NCBI GenBank assembly: GCA_035288225.1
Contig: DATEAT010000168.1
Location: 1-11,120 of the forward strand
DNA: 11,120 bases
Direction of reading: 5' to 3'
Source of the DNA: RBG-16-64-43 sp035288225
Lineage (GTDB): Bacteria; Chloroflexota; Anaerolineae; Anaerolineales; RBG-16-64-43
Positions 1 through 6,173 of this stretch are shown here, piece after piece (position 1 is the first letter of the stretch; each line of letters starts with the position of its first letter). The notes under the pieces were generated by a model, which made no database searches, was not told where the DNA came from, and worked only from the letters and a program-made list of their open reading frames with translations. A program made the translations under genes and the position numbers.

Positions 1-915
1 AGGGCGTCGGTACTGGGATTGCGCGAGAGGATCGAGACAAAACAGAGCAAAGAACAGATAACGGAAGCATACAAGAAGAGGCTTCTCGTCACGGTCACTA
101 ATGCCGGCCACTTCTCGCCTGAAGAGAGAGCATCGGCCAACTTGGCGCTCTTGCATTTCGAGACTGACGAGAAGGGCGACGAGATCTATGCGCTTCAGCG
201 CGCCCTGGAACGTTACCCCGACGATCAAAGGATGCACGATCGCCTGGGCAAAGCGTATGTCGAGGTCTCTCGATACAAGGAGGCAGACGAGCAATTCAGG
301 TTCGCCTCATCCCTTCGGGCACGCGATAGCGTGAGCGTGTCAAAGGAAAGGCGGATACGTGTACGGAGAGGTCGGCCCCTAAGTGACGTTGAGAGGATCG
401 AGGCATTTCACGTATTCGGAGATGCGCTCCACTATGACGAAGTGTGGGTCTTGGAGGAACAGACTTGGCCTACCTCGTTAGCACGGCACCACGCCTCGAT
501 TTCGGGCCAGCCGCCACCAGCCGCCAATGCGATAACCATCGGAAACACGGTCTATATGCCGGTGAAGATCGCCACTTCCGCCGAAGAGCTGGCATCAGGT
601 TCGATTGGGGATATGGGTTGGCTAATCCACGAATTGACGCATGTATGGCAATATCAGAGACAGGGATACAGGTCCCTATTCGGGGCTTTGAGGGCGCAAT
701 TTCGGCTCGGCGTCGCTGCATATGATTATGGTGGCGAGCTTGGCTTGAGAGACTTGCAGACCAAGGGGCTTGACTTCCACCAGTTCAATCCAGAGCAACA
801 GGCTGATATCGCCCGGGACTTCTATTTTCGCCGATTCTCTAGGCACGATGTGTCGGCATGGCGCCCCTTTATCGAGCAGCTAAGAAGCTCTGGCGGACCC
901 GCTAGTGGCGATTAG
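1..915 (+). CDS. Helical-repeat protein with HExxH zinc-metallopeptidase domain, 5' end open
   Basis: Function unknown; probably a zinc metallopeptidase. The reading frame is open to the window edge. The first available start is TTG at 19 with no convincing ribosome binding site, so the true start probably lies upstream. Residues below count from that TTG (298 aa). Residues about 35-100 form paired amphipathic helices like tetratricopeptide repeats (ALQRALERYPDD, then LGKAYVEVSRYKEADEQF). Residues 170-180 (NAITIGNTVYM) precede HELTHVWQ, where H204, E205 and H208 fit an HExxH zinc site. The layout recalls the DUF4157/eCIS-core peptidase-like family, in which a glycine-rich strand precedes HELxHxxQ. 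FNPEQQAD at 257-263 could supply a third ligand (E259 or D263). No signal peptide or membrane segment is visible in this portion. Codon use is less GC-biased at third positions than in the genes to the right, which suggests acquisition by transfer. The domain call is fairly secure; substrate and role are not known. Confidence 0.72.
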   Translation, partial: RASVLGLRERIETKQSKEQITEAYKKRLLVTVTNAGHFSPEERASANLALLHFETDEKGDEIYALQRALERYPDDQRMHDRLGKAYVEVSRYKEADEQFRFASSLRARDSVSVSKERRIRVRRGRPLSDVERIEAFHVFGDALHYDEVWVLEEQTWPTSLARHHASISGQPPPAANAITIGNTVYMPVKIATSAEELASGSIGDMGWLIHELTHVWQYQRQGYRSLFGALRAQFRLGVAAYDYGGELGLRDLQTKGLDFHQFNPEQQADIARDFYFRRFSRHDVSAWRPFIEQLRSSGGPASGD

Positions 916-1243
916 GCTGGCCATTGGAATAGTGGAGTGTGTCGAAACCCGCATTCGGGCTAATGACTGAACGATGCAGAAAGCCGTCTCCCTACAGCGA
1001 AGACCTAACACCAACCTTTGCGCCAAAATGCCTCTCACGGCTTCTCGACAGGGCTTTGACCCAATTCAGTTCTGATTGCATCTGACTGGGCATCCCTCCC
1101 CCGCTGGGCCCTCCGTTGACGCCCGAAATTCGGAGTGCTAGAATGCGATCCGTCGCGTTTCACGGGCGCCTGCAAAATGGCTCAACCCCCGCCCTACCAG
1201 CGCGACCTCACTTTGTTGGGGCGGCACCTAACTGGAGGCGGGC
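916..1243. other. Intergenic region carrying the sdh promoter and leader
   Basis: This 328-bp stretch holds no credible gene. Its left part (916-1110) is mixed-composition sequence with no strong hairpin after the first gene, so I find no clear terminator there. Its right part contains the promoter at 1116-1144 and an untranslated leader of about 90 nt. The leader ends in a GGAGG at 1234-1238, five bases before the sdhC ATG. A frame open from 1135 through sdhC is an artefact of high GC content. Confidence 0.6.
1116..1144 (+). promoter_or_regulatory. Sigma-70-type promoter of the sdh operon with palindrome in the spacer
   Basis: The -35 box TTGACG (1116-1121) and the -10 box TAGAAT (1139-1144) each match consensus at five of six bases and are separated by exactly 17 bp. 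The predicted transcript start is near 1151, leaving a leader of about 93 nt before sdhC. An 11-bp palindrome, CCGAAATTCGG (1123-1133), lies wholly inside the spacer. A protein bound there would compete with RNA polymerase, so it is a candidate operator. No regulator is identifiable from the window. Confidence 0.7.
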
Positions 1244-1657
1244 ATGAGTCCATTGCGCACGGTCATAACCGGCAGCGTGCGCTATCGCGGCCGGGAGGGG
1301 CAGCTAGCCTTCATCCTTCACCGCCTGAGCGGGCTGGGCACGCTGCTCTTCCTCGCCCTGCACATCCTCGACACCTCGACCGTCTACTTCTTCCCCGCCC
1401 TGTACAAAGAAGCGCTGGCGCTTTACCGCCACCCGCTCTTCATGCTGGGGGAAATCCTCTTGGTGGCAGCCGTGATCTATCACGGCACGAATGGATTGCG
1501 GATTGCCCTCTTCGACTTGTTCCCTCGGTTATGGCGCGCAGAGCGCGAGAAGCCATCGGTCTACGCCACCCTGGCAGTGACCATGGTCTTGTGGTTGCCC
1601 GCGGCCTTCATCATGGGGCGCAGCCTGATCGGCCACACCTTCCTGGGGTGGGAGTAG
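1244..1657 (+). CDS. sdhC: Succinate dehydrogenase cytochrome b subunit SdhC
   Basis: This 137-aa protein is one of two membrane anchors of complex II, binding haem b and helping form the quinone site. The N-terminal RYRGREGQ leads into HRLSG (residues 26-30), the signature of the first transmembrane helix (about 20-42). Helices two (about 65-92) and three (about 106-127) follow. YHGTNGLR places H80 at the position of the E. coli haem ligand SdhC His84. A second membrane histidine, H40 in LHILDTS, is absent from E. coli SdhC but typical of actinobacterial-type enzymes. R27 matches the quinone-site arginine (E. coli Arg31); the equivalent of E. coli Ser27 is F23. GGAGG sits five bases before the ATG. 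It is the first gene of sdhCDAB, ten bases ahead of the sdhD ATG. Identity is secure from motifs and from the flanking sdhDAB genes. Confidence 0.95.
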   Translation: MSPLRTVITGSVRYRGREGQLAFILHRLSGLGTLLFLALHILDTSTVYFFPALYKEALALYRHPLFMLGEILLVAAVIYHGTNGLRIALFDLFPRLWRAEREKPSVYATLAVTMVLWLPAAFIMGRSLIGHTFLGWE

Positions 1658-1666
1658 GAGACGGTG

Positions 1667-2077
1667 ATGACCACACTCAATACAACCTCGCGGGTCGTGT
1701 CCCCGCCGTCGCGCTCGCTCGACGGGCGCATCTGGCTGCTGATGCGTTACAGCGGCATCGCGCTCATCCCGCTGGCATGGATCCACGTCCTGATTCAGGA
1801 CGTGCTGGTGGGCGTGCACCGCATCGACATAGATTATGTCGCCCTGCGCTGGGCCACCCTCGGCTGGCGAGTCTATGATATGGCGCTGCTGGGCTTCGCT
1901 TTCGCGCACGGCATGAACGGTCTGCGCCAGGTGCTGGAGGACTACATCACCCGCGACCGGCCGCGGCGGCTCGTGCGCTGGGGGCTGTTCGCCGCATGGC
2001 TGGTGATCACGGCTATCGGTGCCGCCGCCATTATCGGCGGCGTCGGGCGCGGGGCCGGAGAGGCGAGCGGCTCATGA
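1667..2077 (+). CDS. sdhD: Succinate dehydrogenase membrane anchor SdhD
   Basis: This 136-aa protein is the second membrane anchor of complex II. I choose ATG 1667 over the adjacent GTG 1664 because GGAG (1657-1660) is better spaced from it. MRYSG (26-30) opens helix one. FAHGMNGLRQVLEDY (79-93) is the family signature, with H81 as haem ligand and D92-Y93 matching the E. coli quinone-site Asp82-Tyr83. H40 near the end of helix one and the VHRID...RW segment (50-62) resemble actinobacterial SdhD and are not found in E. coli. Three helices are expected (about 22-47, 68-90 and 102-125). The stop overlaps the sdhA start in an ATGA, indicating translational coupling. The high similarity in layout to SdhC supports a paired two-subunit anchor. 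Confidence 0.94.
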   Translation: MTTLNTTSRVVSPPSRSLDGRIWLLMRYSGIALIPLAWIHVLIQDVLVGVHRIDIDYVALRWATLGWRVYDMALLGFAFAHGMNGLRQVLEDYITRDRPRRLVRWGLFAAWLVITAIGAAAIIGGVGRGAGEASGS

Positions 2078-3867
2078 CACACCATCACCAGTTCGACGCG
2101 GTCATCGTGGGTGCCGGCGGTGCGGGGCTGATGGCGGCACTGCAGGCCGCACGCCTGACGAACGTCGCCGTCATCTCCAAGATGTACCCCACCCGCTCGC
2201 ACACCGGCACCGCCCAGGGCGGCATCGCCGCGCCGCTCGGCAACATGGAAGAAGACCACTGGGAATGGTACATGTACGACACGGTCAAGGGCGGCGACTA
2301 CCTGGTGGACCAAGACGCGGCCGAGATTCTGGCGCGCGAATCGGTCGAGGCCATCTACGAACTCGAACACATGGGGCTGCCCTTCGACCGCACCGCGGAA
2401 GGACGCATCGAGCAGCGCCGGTTCGGTGGGCACACGCGCGAATACGGCAAAGGCCCGGTGATGCGCTCGTGCAAGAGCGCCGACCGCACCGGCCACATGA
2501 TTCTCCAGACGCTCTACCAGAACTGTATCAAGCACAACGTGCGCTTCTTCGACGAATTCTTCGTGGCCGACGTGCTGGTGCACGATGGCGTGGCGCGCGG
2601 CGTGGTAGCGGTGGAGATCGCCACCGGCGAGCTGCATCTCTTCCATGCCAAGGCCGTACTCCTGGCGAGCGGCGGGTTCGGGCGCATGTTCGCCGTCACC
2701 TCCAACGCCCATTCGCTGACCGGCGAGCCGGTGGCCGCGCTCTACCGGCGCGGGCTGCCGCTGGAGGATATGGAATTCTTCCAGTTCCACCCGACCGGCA
2801 TCTACAAGATGGGCATCCTGCTGTCGGAGGCGGCTCGCGGCGAAGGCGGCGTACTGCTCAACGGGCGTGGCGAACGCTTCCTCGAGTACTACGCACCCAC
2901 GCTCATGGACCTGGCACCGCGCGATATGCTCTCGCGCTTCATCTATCAAGAAGTGGCGGCTGGGCGCGGGGTGGACGGCAAAGACTACGTCTACCTCGAT
3001 ATCCGCCCGGAGACGATCAACCGCTACGGGAGCGCGCCCGGCGGGCGGACGGTGACGGCGGCCGAGCTCGAGGAGAAACTGCCCGACATTATCGAGATGA
3101 TGCGCGTTTACATGGGGGTCGAGCCGATGCGCGAGCCGGTGCCCATCCAGCCCACCGCGCACTATGCCATGGGCGGCATTCCCACCGATAACGACGGGCG
3201 GGTTCTCGCCGGCCCAACGCACACTGTGAGCGGGCTGTTTGCGGCCGGCGAGTGCGCCTGCGTATCGGTGCATGGCGCCAACCGCCTGGGCACCAATTCC
3301 CTGGTCGACCTGGTGGTCTTCGGCCGGCGCGGCGGCAAGGCGCTGGGCGAATTCTGCCGGCGCGCCGATTACGCCCCGCTTCCGCCGCAGGCCGAGGCCG
3401 AGGCCCAGGGCGCGCTCGCGGAACTGCGGGCCAGCCGCGGCCGAGAACGGGCGGGAACGCTGCGCAGCGAGATGCAGCGGGTGATGATGGACAAAGTGGG
3501 CGTCTTCCGCCAGGCGGCCAGCATGCGTGAGGCGCTGTCTGCCGTTCGCGCGTTGAAAGAGCGCTACACCCAGATCGGCCTTGACGACCGCGGGGCGACC
3601 TTTAACACAGACCTGCTGGAGGCGTTTGAACTCGGCGCGCTGCTCGACCTGGCGGAGGTCACGGCCGCCTCGGCTCTCCAGCGCACCGAAAGCCGCGGCG
3701 CGCACTACCGCGACGATTTTCCCGAACGCGACGACACCCACTGGCTGAAGCACACGCTGGCTTACTGCAGCGAGGGGGCCAGCGTGCGCCCCACGCGAGG
3801 CGAGGTGCGCTTCGAGGCCAAGCCGGTGGTGGTCACGCGCTTCGAGCCCAAGCCGCGTACCTACTAA
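2074..3867 (+). CDS. sdhA: Succinate dehydrogenase flavoprotein subunit SdhA
   Basis: This 597-aa protein is the catalytic subunit of complex II, oxidising succinate to fumarate on covalent FAD. The start at 2074 overlaps the sdhD stop; GGAGAGG lies at 2057-2063. An upstream in-frame ATG at 1996 would add an arginine-rich tail inside sdhD and is rejected. GAGGAG (13-18) is the dinucleotide-binding loop. RSHTGTAQGG carries H43, the histidine that joins FAD covalently. Active-site residues include H239 (HPTG), E252 and R255 (SEAARGEGG), R283 (APRD), H363 (TAHYAMGG) and R404 (VHGANRLGTNSL). The first active-site residues keep a constant offset of three from E. coli numbering. The C-terminal domain (about 450-597) is complete. 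The length is close to the usual 585-600. There is no sign of damage. Fumarate reductase is possible in principle, but the membrane subunits favour a succinate:quinone enzyme. Confidence 0.97.
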   Translation: MTHHHQFDAVIVGAGGAGLMAALQAARLTNVAVISKMYPTRSHTGTAQGGIAAPLGNMEEDHWEWYMYDTVKGGDYLVDQDAAEILARESVEAIYELEHMGLPFDRTAEGRIEQRRFGGHTREYGKGPVMRSCKSADRTGHMILQTLYQNCIKHNVRFFDEFFVADVLVHDGVARGVVAVEIATGELHLFHAKAVLLASGGFGRMFAVTSNAHSLTGEPVAALYRRGLPLEDMEFFQFHPTGIYKMGILLSEAARGEGGVLLNGRGERFLEYYAPTLMDLAPRDMLSRFIYQEVAAGRGVDGKDYVYLDIRPETINRYGSAPGGRTVTAAELEEKLPDIIEMMRVYMGVEPMREPVPIQPTAHYAMGGIPTDNDGRVLAGPTHTVSGLFAAGECACVSVHGANRLGTNSLVDLVVFGRRGGKALGEFCRRADYAPLPPQAEAEAQGALAELRASRGRERAGTLRSEMQRVMMDKVGVFRQAASMREALSAVRALKERYTQIGLDDRGATFNTDLLEAFELGALLDLAEVTAASALQRTESRGAHYRDDFPERDDTHWLKHTLAYCSEGASVRPTRGEVRFEAKPVVVTRFEPKPRTY

Positions 3868-3891
3868 TCGGCAGCGGTGGAGAGAGAGCGA

Positions 3892-4602
3892 ATGGCGAAG
3901 GTCACGCTCAAGATCAAGCGCTACGACCCCGAGCGCGAGCCTGCCTCGTGGTGGTCGGAACACGCCCTGGAGGCCGAGCCGACGGAAAGGGTGCTCGACC
4001 TCTTGAACCGGGTCAAATGGGAGCAGGATGGCACGCTCAGCTTCCGGCGCTCGTGCGGGCACGGCATTTGTGGCAGCGACTCGATGCGCATCGACGGCGC
4101 CAACCGGCTGGCCTGCAAAACGCTTGTCTCGGAGCTGGGCTCCACCATCACCATCGAACCGCTGCTCGGCATGCGCGTGCAGAAGGACCTGATCGTCGAC
4201 CTGGAACCCTTCTTCGCGGCTTACCGCACGGTGAAGCCGTACTTCATCAGCGATGCCCCGCTGCCGCCGGATGGGCGCGAGCGGCTGCAGACGCCGGCTC
4301 AGCGCCTGCGCTTCGACGATACGACCAAGTGCATCCTGTGTGCGTGCTGCACCGCCTCTTGCCCTTCGTTCTGGGCCAGCAGCGAGTACATCGGGCCGGC
4401 CAGCATTGTCCAGGCCCACCGCTTCATCTTCGACTCGCGTGACGAAGGCGCGGGCGAGCGGCTGCAGGTGGCCGGTGAGACGATGGGCGTGTGGCGCTGC
4501 CACACCGCTTTCAACTGCACTCTGGCCTGCCCGCGCGGGATCAACATCACCCAAGCCATTGGCGAGGTGAAGCGCGCCCTGGCCACCGGGCGAGTCGAGT
4601 AG
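3892..4602 (+). CDS. sdhB: Succinate dehydrogenase iron-sulfur subunit SdhB
   Basis: This 236-aa protein carries electrons from SdhA to quinone through three iron-sulfur clusters. I choose ATG 3892 (GGAGAG at 3879-3884) over an in-frame GTG at 3877. The [2Fe-2S] ligands are C55, C60, D63 and C75, with Asp at the third position as in E. coli. The [4Fe-4S] and [3Fe-4S] clusters are served by C147, C150, C153, C157 and by C203, C209, C213 (CILCACCTASCPSFW and CHTAFNCTLACPRGIN). The second tryptophan of the SCPSFWW quinone-site motif (E. coli Trp164) is A162 here; the first is kept (W161). This fits the more distant actinobacterial-type family. The gene sits 24 bp after sdhA and is followed by a GC-rich hairpin. 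Confidence 0.97.
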   Translation: MAKVTLKIKRYDPEREPASWWSEHALEAEPTERVLDLLNRVKWEQDGTLSFRRSCGHGICGSDSMRIDGANRLACKTLVSELGSTITIEPLLGMRVQKDLIVDLEPFFAAYRTVKPYFISDAPLPPDGRERLQTPAQRLRFDDTTKCILCACCTASCPSFWASSEYIGPASIVQAHRFIFDSRDEGAGERLQVAGETMGVWRCHTAFNCTLACPRGINITQAIGEVKRALATGRVE

Positions 4603-4609
4603 AAACGCT

Positions 4610-4641
4610 GCGCGCCCTCATCCAAGGGCGCGCGATGTTTT
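4610..4641 (+). terminator. Hairpin after sdhB, probable terminator or attenuator
   Basis: A perfect 9-bp stem, GCGCGCCCT (4610-4618) with AGGGCGCGC (4625-4633), encloses a six-base loop and is followed by a short T run (TTTT, 4638-4641). The stem begins seven bases after the sdhB stop. The ribosome binding site of the next gene (GGGAGG, 4642-4647) follows at once, and no separate promoter fits in the gap. The hairpin therefore more likely trims expression of the prenyltransferase or protects the sdh mRNA end than stops all transcription. Confidence 0.6.
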
Positions 4642-4653
4642 GGGAGGTGTGGA

Positions 4654-5652
4654 ATGTCGTTGCTTTCAAACTGGGGCGAGATCCTGCGCACGGCGAACCT
4701 CTCGCCCGACAAACACATGGACACCGTCTCGCGCTGGTTGATCATTACCCGCGCCGCGGTATTCACGATGACCCTGACCTCCGGGTTGATCGGCGGCTTG
4801 CTGGCGGCCGCCTATGCGCCGGCCGTACGCTGGGACCTGCTGCTTCTGGCGGTGGCCGGACTGGTGCTGGCGCACGCCGCCAACAACATGATCAACGACT
4901 ACTTCGATCTGGAGGGCGGCGTCGACACGAGCGAGTATGCGCGCGCGCTGTATGCCCCGCACCCGATTCTCGGCGGGTTGATCTCCAAGGCCGGGCTGCG
5001 CCGCGCCATTTTCTTGGTCAATGCCGTGGACGCGGCACTGATGGTGTACCTGATCTCGATGCGCGGGTGGCCGGTGCTGCTATTTGCCCTGGCCGGGTTG
5101 TTCATCAGTGTGTTCTACGTCGCCCCGCCGATTCGCCTCAAGCACATCGGCCTGGGCGAGTTGGGCGTGCTCCTGGTGTGGGGGCCGCTGATGATCGGCG
5201 GCGTCTATTACGTCGCGGCGGGCGAGGTGCCCTCGTGGGTGTGGGGCGCGGCGCTGCCCTATGCGCTACTCACGACCACCGTGCTGATCGGCAAGCACGT
5301 CGACAAGCTCGATCAGGATAAAGCGCGCGGCATCCGCACGCTGCCTGTGTTGCTCGGGGGCGAGGTCTCGCGCGGGTTGAACGTGGCGCTGATGGTCTTG
5401 TTCTATGTGCTGGTGGTGGGGCTGGTGCTCCTGCGCTGGGCCAGCCCGTGGATCCTGCTTTCCTTCCTCGCGCTGGGGCGGCTGGTGCGGGTCATGCGCA
5501 TCTACCGCGAGCCCAAGCCCGCGCAGCCGCCGCCCAATTACCCGGTTTGGCCGTTGTGGTACGTCTCGGCGGCCTTTTGGCACAACAAGCTGGCCGGAGC
5601 CCTCTTCGTTCTGGGGCTGATTGCGCAGCTCATCCTGCCGGTGAAGTTCTAA
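4654..5652 (+). CDS. UbiA-family prenyltransferase, MenA-like
   Basis: This 332-aa integral membrane enzyme is predicted to transfer a polyprenyl chain to an aromatic acceptor. The first aspartate motif, NDYFDLEGGVD (N81, D82, D85, D91), has the same spacing as E. coli MenA (NDYGDAVKGSD). The second, HVDKLDQDKARGIRTLPVLLG (215-235), has the Asp residues and the GxxTL pattern of the family. Hydrophobic segments across about 28-330 give roughly nine membrane helices. GGGAGG precedes the ATG by six bases. It lies just after sdhB, so making the menaquinone used by complex II is an attractive role (dihydroxynaphthoate as acceptor). That is inference: UbiA relatives also act on 4-hydroxybenzoate, homogentisate, haem, chlorophyllide and archaeal-type lipids. 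No other quinone-synthesis gene is visible. Family confidence is high; substrate confidence is low. Confidence 0.88.
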   Translation: MSLLSNWGEILRTANLSPDKHMDTVSRWLIITRAAVFTMTLTSGLIGGLLAAAYAPAVRWDLLLLAVAGLVLAHAANNMINDYFDLEGGVDTSEYARALYAPHPILGGLISKAGLRRAIFLVNAVDAALMVYLISMRGWPVLLFALAGLFISVFYVAPPIRLKHIGLGELGVLLVWGPLMIGGVYYVAAGEVPSWVWGAALPYALLTTTVLIGKHVDKLDQDKARGIRTLPVLLGGEVSRGLNVALMVLFYVLVVGLVLLRWASPWILLSFLALGRLVRVMRIYREPKPAQPPPNYPVWPLWYVSAAFWHNKLAGALFVLGLIAQLILPVKF

Positions 5653-5711
5653 GAGCATCCGGAGAAAGGGACGTCCGGCGCTCACCCCCACCCTGGTTCC
5701 GAGGGCAGGCC

Positions 5712-5783
5712 CCTTGCCCCTCCCCCGGAATGCAAGAACCTCGATCTGGAGGAGGCAATCCGGGGGAGGGGCAAGGTTTTCTT
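5712..5783 (+). terminator. Long hairpin with T-rich tail downstream of the prenyltransferase gene
   Basis: An 18-bp perfect stem joins CCTTGCCCCTCCCCCGGA (5712-5729) to its exact complement at 5759-5776. Smaller pairs extend inside it (TGC 5731-5733 with GCA 5755-5757, and CCTC 5739-5742 with GAGG 5749-5752). The tail TTTTCTT (5777-5783) follows, as expected for an intrinsic terminator on the plus strand. It lies 59 bases after the prenyltransferase stop. The nested arrangement could also be a copy of a dispersed intergenic repeat. Confidence 0.65.
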
Positions 5784-5784
5784 A

Positions 5785-5817
5785 AAGGAGACGGGGGCCC
5801 TCGGCCCCCGTCTCCTT
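5785..5817. terminator. 15-bp GC-rich hairpin, second of tandem pair
   Basis: AAGGAGACGGGGGCC (5785-5799) pairs perfectly with 5803-5817 around the three-base loop CTC. It starts nine bases after the previous hairpin. The stem reads the same in both directions, and each side ends in a short T or A run, so it could stop transcription from either strand. It may be a back-up terminator between the converging genes. Confidence 0.55.
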
Positions 5818-5831
5818 CTATTCCTCATCTC

Positions 5832-5880
5832 CCTCTCCGCCACTCCACGGGCTGTCGAGGCCAGCCTCCCGGCGGAGAGG
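5832..5880. repeat. 10-bp inverted repeat with 29-base spacer
   Basis: CCTCTCCGCC (5832-5841) and GGCGGAGAGG (5871-5880) are exact complements. The surrounding sequence on the minus strand has the look of low-complexity 'CCCCT...CTCCGCC...GGAGAGGG' intergenic repeats seen in GC-rich genomes. No T run follows, so a terminator role is not supported. Confidence 0.45.
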
Positions 5881-5971
5881 CCCACCGGGCTGCTGCGCAA
5901 GGGGCAGGGGTGAAGAGCGTTCTTCCGCAACCTGCCAGACGTAACGAGAGGTGAGGCGGCGTAAGCAAACG

Positions 5972-6001
5972 AACAGGGCTGCCCCATGGGGCAGCCCTGT
6001 T
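5972..6001. terminator. 30-bp perfect palindrome, possible bidirectional terminator
   Basis: The arm AACAGGGCTGCCCC (5972-5985) and its complement (5988-6001) meet at a central CATG, giving a perfect 30-base palindrome. It can fold as a 13-bp stem with a four-base loop on either strand. It is the first strong structure downstream of the minus-strand isomerase (stop at 6174). On that strand it is followed by TTCGTTTGC, a modest T-rich tail, so termination of that gene is the likeliest role. Confidence 0.5.
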
Positions 6002-6173
6002 GTGTTCTGGTAAGAAGTTGAGCACGTCATCGGCTTCAACGCCGGCACCGAGCGTGCAGTCAACTCGAGGCTGGCGCGAGCGTTCATCCGTTCGCGGCAA
6101 CAGGTGCGCATGCCGTATGCATCCGGAATTGCGTAAGGCATGCTATGCCCTCTTCCAGATTGGTTGGGGGGAG

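Larger units (their letters stand above)
5653..6173. other. Gene-free, hairpin-rich region between converging genes
   Basis: About 520 bp separate the prenyltransferase stop from the stop of the minus-strand isomerase. Short open frames exist on both strands, but none has a recognisable domain or ribosome binding site. The region holds inverted repeats at 5712-5776, 5785-5817, 5832-5880 and 5972-6001, listed separately. The stretch 6002-6173 holds nothing I recognise beyond a weak 7-bp inverted repeat, GCATGCC at 6108-6114 and GGCATGC at 6137-6143. Confidence 0.6.

Noticed and set aside
1145..1243. A riboswitch or structured leader before sdhC
   Set aside because: Only short complementary runs of about six bases are present, and no known riboswitch core is recognisable.
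1135..1878. A plus-strand frame of 247 codons starting in the sdh leader
   Set aside because: It overlaps sdhC and sdhD in another frame, starts inside the -10 region of the promoter, and its product is low-complexity Pro, Arg and His sequence.
1996..2073. An upstream ATG extending sdhA by 26 residues
   Set aside because: The extension lies inside sdhD and encodes an arginine-rich stretch unlike any SdhA. ATG 2074 gives the normal family N-terminus and ATGA coupling.
1942..4554. An 870-codon open frame on the minus strand opposite sdhD, sdhA and sdhB
   Set aside because: It is antisense to secure genes, is rich in Arg, Ala, His and Gly as expected from reversed GC-rich codons, and has no domain. 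High GC makes such frames common.
4491..5321. A plus-strand frame bridging sdhB and the prenyltransferase
   Set aside because: It overlaps two well-supported genes in another frame, and its product has no recognisable motif.
5818..6141. A possible 107-residue minus-strand gene in the hairpin-rich region
   Set aside because: It crosses the 30-bp palindrome and an inverted repeat, has no ribosome binding site, and its sequence reads like translated repeat DNA.
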